Shown: positions 1-6,097, counted from the stretch's first letter. The stretch: DNA of 6,230 bases from Candidatus Latescibacterota bacterium (GCA_030746455.1 JASLMQ010000582.1:1-6230), one strand, 5' to 3'. Numbers and translations: made by a program. Notes: generated from the sequence alone by a model not told the origin.

Positions 1-116
1 GAGGTGCAAGGTCGGACGGTAGAGCCACCCCGGACCGAGGTGGTAGGCCAATCTGATCTCGTAGCGGCTTGGGTAAAGAAGCACGGGGGCCTCCGAACGA
101 AAGTTCGGGGGCCCCC
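1..116 (+). mobile_element. possible 3' tail of an IS200/IS605-type tnpB with right-end hairpin (fragment)
   Basis: A plus-strand frame is open from the window edge (the usable GTG at 4 is probably not a real start) to a stop at 246. Its first part reads with the segments VVGQSDLVAAWVKK and GGLRTKVRGPPLPVGG. This low-complexity tail, with a VK(K/Q)-type stretch running straight into a very strong GC hairpin at 85-116, resembles the degenerate C-terminal tails of GC-rich TnpB proteins. In those elements the tnpB 3' end and the right-end hairpin together form the omega/right-end RNA. No catalytic RuvC motif or zinc finger lies inside the window, so the assignment rests only on tail style and hairpin placement. 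It could equally be non-coding sequence with a chance open frame. If the call is right, the element ends shortly after 116 and the remaining codons to 246 are read-through. Confidence 0.3.
85..116 (+). other. perfect 14-bp GC-rich hairpin with GAAA tetraloop
   Basis: Bases 85-98 pair with 103-116 without a bulge. Thirteen pairs are Watson-Crick and one is T-G wobble (92/109). The loop is GAAA (99-102) closed by a C-G pair, so it is a GNRA tetraloop. Downstream on the plus strand is TCTTCC, and downstream on the minus strand is GTGCTTCTTT; neither is a proper T-tract. It could be an imperfect intrinsic terminator for either strand, or the right-end stem of an IS200/IS605-like element. It is not group II intron domain V, because the two-base bulge and the conserved AGC/GAG triad are absent. 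Confidence 0.55.
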
Positions 117-129
117 TCTTCCGGTTGGT

Positions 130-161
130 GGAGGTGGCCGCAGAGAAACACCTCCGCGGCC
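130..161 (+). repeat. two interleaved inverted repeats (mutually exclusive hairpins or pseudoknot)
   Basis: GGAGGTG at 130-136 is the exact reverse complement of CACCTCC at 149-155. GGCCGC at 136-141 is the exact reverse complement of GCGGCC at 156-161. The order is X, Y, X', Y', so the two stems cross. A transcript could form one hairpin or the other, or both as a pseudoknot. The zero-length connections between adjacent strands make a simultaneous pseudoknot sterically difficult. Any function is unknown; it lies 13 bp after the hairpin ending at 116. Confidence 0.5.
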
Positions 162-177
162 TCGTCTCTACCCACAA

Positions 178-202
178 GACCTACGGATTATAGATCCGGT
201 GC
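178..202 (-). pseudogene. tRNA anticodon-arm-like relic
   Basis: Read on the minus strand, this 25-nt stretch resembles a bacterial tRNA anticodon arm plus variable loop. The segment GGATCTATAATCC keeps the GGA/TCC stem and an ATAA loop end, and is followed by a variable-loop-like GTAGGTC. The 7-nt loop would be TCTATAA with anticodon TAT, but position 33 would be C instead of the near-invariant U. No convincing T-arm or D-arm can be folded around it: the following TTGTGGGTAGAGACGAGG has no GTTC core. It could be a decayed tRNA, a tRNA-derived attachment-site remnant, or chance. Confidence 0.22.
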
Positions 203-362
203 AGGCGATTTTACAACCTGCTGTTAAAACGGCGCTTACGAGATAGGCGTTTAAGCCACAATCGGTTACGAGTTGAACGGAGTGTAGTGCAGATGTAAGG
301 AGCTTAGCCCACTTATACAAACCGATGGACACTTTGTGGACACCACGCGGGCACACCTGCTG

Positions 363-431
363 ATTCTCCACCCGCACCACCACGCATGTCATGTCATCCG
401 GCTGCAGCGCATCGCCCCGGAAAGCTGCCAC
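363..431 (-). pseudogene. vestige resembling the C-terminus of a SpoIIE/RsbU-type PP2C phosphatase
   Basis: On the minus strand these 23 codons read VAAFRGDALQPDDM followed by TCVVVRVEN. Phosphatases of the SpoIIE/RsbU class end with a closely similar stretch of the form F-x-G-x-x-x-Q-x-D-D-M/I-T-x-V-V-V-R-V, where the second Asp of the DD pair binds metal. The match stops abruptly. The roughly 40 codons upstream in the same frame (PRHHAQQRAPYPRHLGG and onward) do not look like the preceding part of the domain, and no other frame there supplies it. Instead of stopping soon after the motif, the frame runs on for 65 codons of unrecognisable sequence. I read it as the remnant of a degraded signalling gene; a chance match of this quality is possible but less likely. 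Confidence 0.4.
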
Positions 432-559
432 GGCCAGGGAGCTAGGCCGCATCAGTAGGCCACCGAGGTGGCGGGGGTATGGAGCGCGCTGTTGTGCGTG
501 GTGCCTTGGGCGGGTACGCCCCAACATCCGCGGAAAGGGCTCGTCCGGACCGATCAACT

Positions 560-3500
560 CTATGGCGGCCCTGTGACGAGGGACGTGGCGCTGGTCACGG
601 GCTTGCCGAAGTTCTGCGCGAACAGCACGAAGTCGCCAAAACCGATCGAGCCATTGTCGTTCAGATCATACCGCGGATCGTAACCCAGATCCGTCTCGCG
701 CTTCCCGAAGTTCTGAGCGAACTCGACAAAGTCCGCGAAGTTCACCCGCCCGTCCCCTGTGAAGTCCGGTGTCTTCGTGATCTGCGCGCTGCCCGCAGGC
801 TCATAGACACCAACGACGAGACGGGTGGGCGCTGCGAGACCCTCAATCGTCCGGATCCGATCGTTGCCCATATCCGTGATGTAAAGGGTACCGGACGCAT
901 CCACCGAAACGCCGGTGGGGAACCACAGCGTCGCGTTGGTCGCAGATCCTCCGTCCCCCCCGAATCTCCCGTGGCCGAAGCCGCCTTCTCGGCCGGTGCC
1001 CGCGACGGTCCTCATGATGCCCGTGGCGGCCTCGACGACGCGCAGCCGATGGTTGTCCTGGTCGGCAATGTACACATCCCCGGAGGCGTCAACGAACACG
1101 TGGCAGGGGTCATTGAGACTGGCCAGGGTCGCCGGCCCGGAATCTCCCCCAAACCTGCCGACTCCATCGTCGTCCGCGAATCCATCGCCGGCGATTGTGC
1201 TGATGACGCCCGTCGTCCCATCGACCTTCCGAATCCGGTGGTTGTACGAATCCGCTATGTACAGATCGTGTTCCTGATCCACGAATATTCCGTTGGGGAA
1301 GAACAGGCTTGCGCGGGCCGCAGGCCCTCCGTCCCCGGAGAATCGGCCTTTCCCGTCTTCGTCCGCGAATCCATCACCGGCGATGGTCGCAATAACGCCC
1401 GTGGCCACATCGACTCTGCGTACACGATGGTTTGCCGTATCTGAAATGTACAGATTACCGGCCGGGTCCAGGAAGATCCCCTGCGTCGGGCTGTTGAGAC
1501 TTGCCTGAGTGGCCGGTCTCAGGTCGCCCGCGAACCTTCCTTCCCCGTCGTCATCCTCGAAGCCGTCTCCCACTACTGTCGTGATCGTTCGCGTCTGTGC
1601 GTCCACCTTCTGGATCCGGTGGTTGCCGGTGTCCACGATGTAGATGTCCCCTGTGCTGTCCACAGCACACGCCGTAGGGAATTCCAGACTCGCTAGGGTG
1701 GCATAGCCTCCATCACCACCGTACCGGCCCAGCCCGAATGGAGCCGTTGTGTACCCGTCGCCGGCAACGGTGGCAACCGTGCCCGATGCGTCAACCATCC
1801 TGACCCGGTGGTTGTCCGCGTCGGCGATATACAGGTTCCCCTTTCCGCCGATGAAGATTCCCGCCGGGCTGTTCAGGCTTGCCAGGGTTGCCGGAGCGCC
1901 GTCTCCCCCGTAGCGTTCGCCGCCCCCGCCGGCCACGGTGGCGATCACGAGCGGTGAGACCGGATCTGTGGGCGGGGCGAAGATGCCTGGCTGCAACACG
2001 GTTGGCTCACCAATCCCCCGGATGTGGCGCACCCGGTGATCGAGTCTGTCGGCGACATACGCATCGCCGGTTGGGGTCACAAAGAAGGCGCACGGGGTGC
2101 CCAGACTGGCCAGTGTCGCCACGCCGCCGTCGCCGGTGTGTCCCACGTCGCCGTAGCCCGCAACCGTGGTAATCGTCCCGGACGTGTCCACCTTGCGGAT
2201 CCGCCGATTAAGCGCGTCAGCAACGTACAGATTGCCACCGCCATCCACGAAGAGGCCCTCAGGCTCGGTCAGGGTCGCCTCGGTGGCCTGTCCGTTGTCG
2301 CCCGAAAACCCGCCGGCGTCAGGCCCCGTTCCGCCGCTTCCTGCCACGGTCGCTATGGTTCCCGTCGTCCCATCGACCTGTCGGACCCGATGGTTCAGCC
2401 GGTCCGCGATGTAGAGGTCTCCTCCGGGGCTCAGGAACACGTCTACGGGTTCGTGCAGGCCGGCCTCGGTTGCAGGCCCCGCATCGCCCCCGTAGTCGCC
2501 GGCGCCGTAGTCTCCTGTTCCGCTGCCCGCCACCGTCGTGATGGTACCCGTGACGCCATCCACCCGTCGGACCCGATGGTTGAGCCGATCCGCGATGTAG
2601 AGGCCTCCCTCAGAGCCCACGCAGATACCGGTCGGCAGCCTCAACCGTGCCAGAGTGGCGGGTCCCCCGTCTCCCGTGAAGCCGAACACACCGTCCCCTG
2701 CCACAGTCGTGATGGCACCGGTACCTGCGTCGACCCTCCGGACCCGGTGGTTGTTCGTATCCGCAATGTAGAGATGCCCCCCACCATCCAGGAAGATGCC
2801 ACCGGGGTAACTCAGGCTGGCTTCGGTCGCGGGTCCTCCGTCGCCCGAGAAGCCGCCGGATCCGTTCCCCGCCACGGTGCTGATGACCCCCGTACTCGCA
2901 TCGACCTTCCGAACCCGGTGGTTCTGGCTATCCGAAACGTACACGTGGCCTGCAATATCCGTGAAGACGCAGGAGGGCGCGTTGAGACTCGCGGTAGTGG
3001 CCAGCCGGCCGTCACCGAAGAAGCGTCCGGACCCGAGCACACCGTCTTTGAACCCGTCACCAGCAACCGTCGTGATGGTGCCAATGGGCACGACGGCCGG
3101 GGGCTCCGCGTGAACCTGGATGTAGGCGTCTTGGGTCTCCTCATCGCTTCCGCCCGCATGGGTAACCGTCAGGGAGACCGTATACTGGCCGGCCGACTCA
3201 TAGGAATGCACAGGGTTCTGATGGCTGCTGGAGGCCCCGTCGCCGAAATCCCATGACCAGGACGTCGGGTCGTTCGTGGACGTGTCCACGAACCTGACCA
3301 TCAGGGGAGCCGTGCCCGAGGTGGGCAGACCAGCGAAGCCGGCAACCGGAGGGGGTCCGTACACGGTGAATGTGCCGGAGGTGATCAGGTTCAAAGGAAG
3401 GGCCTGCTCGCCGTCTTCGATCCTGGCCTCAACAAGGACCAACGGATAGGCACCCGGGCTTGCACTGTCCCTCACATCAAAGGTCACCGTGACCATAGCG

Positions 3501-3829
3501 TCGGGTCCCGTGATGATGGCAGTCCCACGCGCCAGGACAATGGTGACCCGTCCGTCCACACTGGTATTGGATACCAGCGAGAAATCCGCTGTCAGAGGTG
3601 TCGTTGCAACATCCCTGAGGATCACTGCAGAGGTGTCGTAGGCCAGCACGAACCGTGCCCCAACCAGGCCCCCGGCGTAGTCGATGTCTATGGAAACGGC
3701 GACGTTCGTTGACCCGGGCGCGGCCGAGGCATTGGTGACACTCAACGCCCGTGCGCGCACCGCCCACGGCGTTGCCATTATGAAGGCACAGGATAGAAGG
3801 CAGCACAGAAGTCTCGACCCGTGTCTCAT
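560..3829 (-). CDS. secreted multidomain protein: cohesin-like, PKD, twelve NHL blades (2 x 6), dockerin
   Basis: This 1089-residue protein is predicted to be exported and extracellular or surface-attached. Domains in order: signal peptide 1-28 (Arg near the start, hydrophobic LLCCLLSCAFIMA, cleavage likely after RARA); cohesin-like beta-sandwich about 29-157 (APGSTNVAVSIDI, GARFVLAYDTSAVIL); PKD domain about 161-240 (WSWDFGDG at 191-198, HSYESAGQYTVSLTV at 208-222); NHL repeats 250-603 and 628-995; dockerin about 1022-1076 with calcium loops D1022/T1024/D1026/D1033 and D1055/N1057/N1059/D1066. Each blade follows G-T-I-x-T-V-A-G-x-G...GGDGGPAT-x-A-x-L...P-x-G-I-F-V-D...G-N-L-Y-I-A-D-x-x-N-H-R-V-R-x-V-D. 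NHL propellers usually mediate protein, carbohydrate or RNA binding; no catalytic residues are evident and the ligand is unknown. The ATG is supported by GAGGA nine bases upstream and by the signal peptide. It lies 64 bp behind the dockerin/T9SS gene and may be co-transcribed with it. It has no T9SS-type tail of its own. The domain calls are confident; the role is not. Confidence 0.93.
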   Translation of the reverse strand: MRHGSRLLCCLLSCAFIMATPWAVRARALSVTNASAAPGSTNVAVSIDIDYAGGLVGARFVLAYDTSAVILRDVATTPLTADFSLVSNTSVDGRVTIVLARGTAIITGPDAMVTVTFDVRDSASPGAYPLVLVEARIEDGEQALPLNLITSGTFTVYGPPPVAGFAGLPTSGTAPLMVRFVDTSTNDPTSWSWDFGDGASSSHQNPVHSYESAGQYTVSLTVTHAGGSDEETQDAYIQVHAEPPAVVPIGTITTVAGDGFKDGVLGSGRFFGDGRLATTASLNAPSCVFTDIAGHVYVSDSQNHRVRKVDASTGVISTVAGNGSGGFSGDGGPATEASLSYPGGIFLDGGGHLYIADTNNHRVRRVDAGTGAITTVAGDGVFGFTGDGGPATLARLRLPTGICVGSEGGLYIADRLNHRVRRVDGVTGTITTVAGSGTGDYGAGDYGGDAGPATEAGLHEPVDVFLSPGGDLYIADRLNHRVRQVDGTTGTIATVAGSGGTGPDAGGFSGDNGQATEATLTEPEGLFVDGGGNLYVADALNRRIRKVDTSGTITTVAGYGDVGHTGDGGVATLASLGTPCAFFVTPTGDAYVADRLDHRVRHIRGIGEPTVLQPGIFAPPTDPVSPLVIATVAGGGGERYGGDGAPATLASLNSPAGIFIGGKGNLYIADADNHRVRMVDASGTVATVAGDGYTTAPFGLGRYGGDGGYATLASLEFPTACAVDSTGDIYIVDTGNHRIQKVDAQTRTITTVVGDGFEDDDGEGRFAGDLRPATQASLNSPTQGIFLDPAGNLYISDTANHRVRRVDVATGVIATIAGDGFADEDGKGRFSGDGGPAARASLFFPNGIFVDQEHDLYIADSYNHRIRKVDGTTGVISTIAGDGFADDDGVGRFGGDSGPATLASLNDPCHVFVDASGDVYIADQDNHRLRVVEAATGIMRTVAGTGREGGFGHGRFGGDGGSATNATLWFPTGVSVDASGTLYITDMGNDRIRTIEGLAAPTRLVVGVYEPAGSAQITKTPDFTGDGRVNFADFVEFAQNFGKRETDLGYDPRYDLNDNGSIGFGDFVLFAQNFGKPVTSATSLVTGPP
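845..1948 (-). repeat. NHL propeller 2: six tandem blades (residues 628-995)
   Basis: Six further units begin at residues 628, 683, 747, 811, 874 and 937, with lengths of about 55, 64, 64, 63, 63 and 59 residues. Blades 8 to 12 carry a longer loop of the form GDGF-(A/E)-D-x-D-G-x-G-R-F-x-G-D, which is acidic in blades 9 to 11. The group ends in the linker E-G-L-A-A-P-T-R-L (996 onward), which matches the linker that closes propeller 1. Blades 10 and 11 are the most alike. Confidence 0.85.
2021..3082 (-). repeat. NHL propeller 1: six tandem blades (residues 250-603)
   Basis: Six tandem NHL units begin at residues 250, 314, 371, 428, 490 and 551, with lengths of about 64, 57, 57, 62, 61 and 53 residues. 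All share the TVAG turn and the YIADxxNHRVR strand. The group is closed by a linker at 604-627 that starts with R-G-I-G-E-P-T-V-L. Six NHL units is the count expected for one complete six-bladed beta-propeller. Confidence 0.85.
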
Positions 3830-3838
3830 CGCGCATCG

Positions 3839-3843
3839 TCCTC
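3839..3843 (-). promoter_or_regulatory. ribosome binding site of the NHL protein gene
   Basis: On the minus strand GAGGA precedes the ATG at 3829 with a 9-base spacer, a good Shine-Dalgarno match. An out-of-frame ATG (CGATGCGCGATG) lies between it and the real start, but initiation there would not give the signal peptide. The supported start is the one followed by the hydrophobic leader. Confidence 0.65.
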
Positions 3844-3893
3844 GGTCCCTGAGCTGCTTGCTGCGTTCCGCAGAACAAGGGCCCGCATATCCA

Positions 3894-6086
3894 TCACTTG
3901 AGGAGGAGCATTCTCCGGGTACTCACGAAGCGGCCTTGGTCGACCGTCAGTCTGTACACGTAGATCCCAGCACCAACGGGTCTTCCGCGTGCGTCCTTGC
4001 CGTCCCACACGGCAGCGTGCCGTCCTGCCATCATCCGATCGTTGACGAGGATACGAATGGCCTGACCCAATATGTTGTATATCGTGAGCACGGTGTGACG
4101 GGGCGCAGGGAGGTCGTAGCGAATGGTCGTGGAGGGGTTGAATGGATTGGGGTGGTTCTGCAACAGCCTGTATTCCGCTGGGAGGTCCATCGGGAAGGCC
4201 TGATGCGTATGGATCTCCACGACCGGCAGCGCTTCGGCGTTGTACAGATGCCCCTCCAGTCCGATCGACAGCCCTTGCCTCCGCACGGAATCCGGTAGTA
4301 GAATGTGGAGCACGAGGAAGGTCGGGTGTGGCTGTCCCCTGGCCCCGGCAAAGGCGATTCTGGTCGCTCCTGCCTTGTCCGTGTTGATGGCCGTTAAGAC
4401 ATTTTTGCCGAGGCCACGGACACACAGATCCACCACGCGTGTCTCCCGTGTCCCAACCGTGAGCGCCACGTCCCCACCGGCGGTTCCCGCCGGGAGACTC
4501 AGCGAGAGTTCCATTACCATTCCGTGATCTGCAAGGAACTCGAGGCGGGGGATCCCGTGCTCGCTCGGGACCGGTAGAGCCGATGTCACAGCAGGCTTGG
4601 TCAGGGAATCCACCAGGCCCGCCATAAACCGAAGAATGAGGATCGCGTCCTGAGCGTTGATCGCATTGTTCTGATCCACGTCGGCGTTCGCCCTCTGTTT
4701 GGGCGAGAGCGCCTCCAGGTCGGCTGCCGCCCGCAGCACCAGGCTGGCGTCTCGTACGCCTATTGTGCCGTCGCGGTTTGCGTCCCCGGCGATCTCTTCT
4801 GGAGGGGTGGCCGTGACCTCCAAGGGGTAGTACGACCCATGATACCAGGAGTCATCGTCGGAAAATGTCAGAAAATCCACGCTGTAGATCCCGGTCTGAG
4901 CAGCGCTGAACGTGATAGTGTCGCTGAAGTGCCGGTTCGTCACATTCATCATGAACCGTATGGTGTCCTCTCCTGCAATGAACCACAGTCCGGCCAAGTT
5001 CATGACGGGGTCGGGTAGCGTGCCCGAGACCTGCACGGGCTCGCCCACGGCGTACAATATCGGCAGGGGCGCCTCGAGGGTGACGCCCGTGAAGTAGTCC
5101 ACCGGGAGATAAACGCGCTCCGAACCGATGGCGGCGACCTGTATGGGAGAGAACCCGCCAAGGAACGTCCACGTGCTCCAGTCCTGCTCGCTGTACACAT
5201 ACAGGTCGTAATCGCCAGCCTGCGATGGTGCAAAAACAATGATACGCTCGAACCGTCGGCCAAACACAGGACAGTAGTATGCGACCTCAGGATGCGAAGT
5301 GTCACGGGGCACAAAACTGAACCCGATCCGTGTGACCGATCCATCGGTGGCACGACCAGAGATACGGATGGCCTGGCCCACGCCGTACGATGTGAGCAGC
5401 GGCTCCGCCAACCTTAGGCCTAGGAAGTAGTTCGGGGGCAAGACCTCCAGCCGAGGCCCAGCAGCAGAGACACTCACCGGTGCGAAGCCTCCCAGGAACG
5501 ACAAGGAACTCCCCTTCTCCCCCGCGTACAACCGGAGATCATAGGTTCCTGCTTGCGACTCAACGAAGGTGATGAGTCGCGTAAACCGACCGTCTGTAAT
5601 GTCAAAAGGGAACTCTACCGCCTCCTTGGTGCTGTCGCGCGGTACGAACTCGAGGTAGCCACGCGATGTCGAGGGGTTGGATACGGCACCGGATACGCGC
5701 ACAGGACTGCCGGCGACATAGGCGGCGCTCAATGCCCTATCCAGTGTCACGCCGGCGAAGAAGTCCTTCGGCAGCATCAGTCGCGGCTGGAAATCCCGGG
5801 GCACGGGGATGAGCAGCGATCGGAATCTTCCCTCGAAATCGGTGCTGACCGCCACTTGCTGGTCCGCGGCGCTGCCTTTCAGCCTCAGGAAGGCCGGTGC
5901 CGACGGTCTGACGGCACCGTGGAGCGGTGGGCCTGTCGTCAAGAGGAAATCCTCGGGAGGAAACGGCAGAACTCGGCTGCCCGTGATAGGTTCGGTGAGA
6001 TAGGGGAACGCGAAATCGTGCTGTGGATCCTCACTCAGGCCTGTCCCAGCGAGGTATATCCGTGACACGAAGGTCTTGTATAACAC
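3894..6086 (-). CDS. Ig-like repeat/dockerin protein with T9SS-type C-terminal tail, probably truncated at its 5' end by an IS
   Basis: The frame encodes 730 residues from a GTG. Domains in order: a degenerate Ig-like unit about 40-100; three Ig-like repeats about 101-210, 211-321 and 322-429; type I dockerin about 431-495 with calcium loops D435/N437/D439/D446 and D469/D471/N473/D480; a beta-rich stretch about 510-630 of no recognised family; and a FlgD-like/T9SS sorting domain 638-730 (LLQNHPNPFNPSTTIRY, IYNILGQ, GAGIYVYRL, final RRMLLLK). Proteins with such tails are exported by type IX secretion and anchored or released at the surface. No enzymatic domain is seen. The start is doubtful: there is no Shine-Dalgarno sequence at usable spacing, no signal peptide, and the frame is open without a stop to the window edge, through the IS630 tail. 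T9SS cargo needs a Sec signal, so the true N-terminus was probably separated by the insertion. As it stands it may be a pseudogene. Confidence 0.85.
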   Translation of the reverse strand: MLYKTFVSRIYLAGTGLSEDPQHDFAFPYLTEPITGSRVLPFPPEDFLLTTGPPLHGAVRPSAPAFLRLKGSAADQQVAVSTDFEGRFRSLLIPVPRDFQPRLMLPKDFFAGVTLDRALSAAYVAGSPVRVSGAVSNPSTSRGYLEFVPRDSTKEAVEFPFDITDGRFTRLITFVESQAGTYDLRLYAGEKGSSLSFLGGFAPVSVSAAGPRLEVLPPNYFLGLRLAEPLLTSYGVGQAIRISGRATDGSVTRIGFSFVPRDTSHPEVAYYCPVFGRRFERIIVFAPSQAGDYDLYVYSEQDWSTWTFLGGFSPIQVAAIGSERVYLPVDYFTGVTLEAPLPILYAVGEPVQVSGTLPDPVMNLAGLWFIAGEDTIRFMMNVTNRHFSDTITFSAAQTGIYSVDFLTFSDDDSWYHGSYYPLEVTATPPEEIAGDANRDGTIGVRDASLVLRAAADLEALSPKQRANADVDQNNAINAQDAILILRFMAGLVDSLTKPAVTSALPVPSEHGIPRLEFLADHGMVMELSLSLPAGTAGGDVALTVGTRETRVVDLCVRGLGKNVLTAINTDKAGATRIAFAGARGQPHPTFLVLHILLPDSVRRQGLSIGLEGHLYNAEALPVVEIHTHQAFPMDLPAEYRLLQNHPNPFNPSTTIRYDLPAPRHTVLTIYNILGQAIRILVNDRMMAGRHAAVWDGKDARGRPVGAGIYVYRLTVDQGRFVSTRRMLLLK
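4800..5969 (-). repeat. tandem Ig-like repeats (three full, one degenerate)
   Basis: Each unit of about 110 residues opens with a motif like LPKDFFAGVTL (106-116), LPPNYFLGLRL (216-226) or LPVDYFTGVTL (327-337). Then come a Y-x-V/A-G-x-x-(V/I)-x-(V/I)-S-G strand, F-(D/V)-x-x-x-(G/R)-(R/H)-F, an AG-x-Y-D-L strand, and a closing FLGGF-(A/S)-P at 197-203 and 308-314. The copy at about 40-100 keeps LPFPPEDFLL and EGRFRSLLIPV but lacks the middle strand and the FLGGF end, so it looks internally shortened. Confidence 0.75.
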
Positions 6087-6093
6087 CTCGAAG

Positions 6094-6097
6094 CTAG
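6094..6097. repeat. CTAG: probable IS630 target site and element end
   Basis: IS630 is known to insert at TA, preferentially within CTAG, and to duplicate the TA. The CTAG here contains the transposase stop codon (TAG on the minus strand, 6096-6094) and sits where transposase coding gives way to the Ig/dockerin frame. The terminal inverted repeat would then begin at 6097 with GTGTCTCGTCCCGGAAA on the plus strand. The other end lies outside the window, so the repeat cannot be confirmed. Confidence 0.45.

Larger units (their letters stand above)
117..559. other. 443-bp region without an intact gene
   Basis: I see no intact gene here. A minus-strand frame is open from 557 to 168 but has no recognisable full-length product; only about 23 codons of it look like a known family (363-431). 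Other contents are two interleaved inverted repeats at 130-161, a tRNA-like stretch at 178-202, and a heptamer direct repeat TGGACAC at 326-332 and 337-343. No convincing intrinsic terminator follows the NHL gene that ends at 560. The stretch reads as decayed sequence between a mobile element and the end of a gene cluster. Confidence 0.6.

Noticed and set aside
1..116. RNase P RNA or other known structured RNA
   Set aside because: A few short stretches recall RNase P RNA, but universal elements such as ACAGAA...GGCTTA are absent.
85..116. Group II intron domain V
   Set aside because: The stem is continuous over 14 bp without the two-base bulge or the catalytic AGC triad; only the GAAA loop matches.
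506..524. Hairpin GGGCG/CGCCC just downstream of the NHL gene as a terminator
   Set aside because: There are only five continuous pairs plus two more beyond a bulged C, with no T-tract on the minus strand.
845..3082. CRISPR-like or satellite DNA repeat because of the regular ~190-bp period
   Set aside because: The periodicity is fully explained by the 55-64-residue protein blades in one continuous frame.
2024..3256. Long plus-strand reading frame (410 codons) opposite the NHL gene, and a similar one at 479-1444 (321 codons)
   Set aside because: Both are antisense to the repetitive NHL coding sequence. Their periodic motifs (such as repeated IR-(N/D)-V) mirror the blades on the other strand, and the GC bias keeps the opposite frame open. 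There is no independent domain or ribosome binding site.
560..3829. Cellulosome scaffoldin
   Set aside because: There is only one cohesin-like domain, no carbohydrate-binding module or enzyme is seen, and the NHL and PKD modules suggest a different role.
3477..3878. Minus-strand frame overlapping the start of the NHL gene
   Set aside because: It is out of frame with the signal peptide and conserved domains, and its product has no recognisable motif.
3826..4425. 199-codon minus-strand frame inside the T9SS-tail region
   Set aside because: It is a shadow of the well-supported NPFNP/FlgD-like coding frame.
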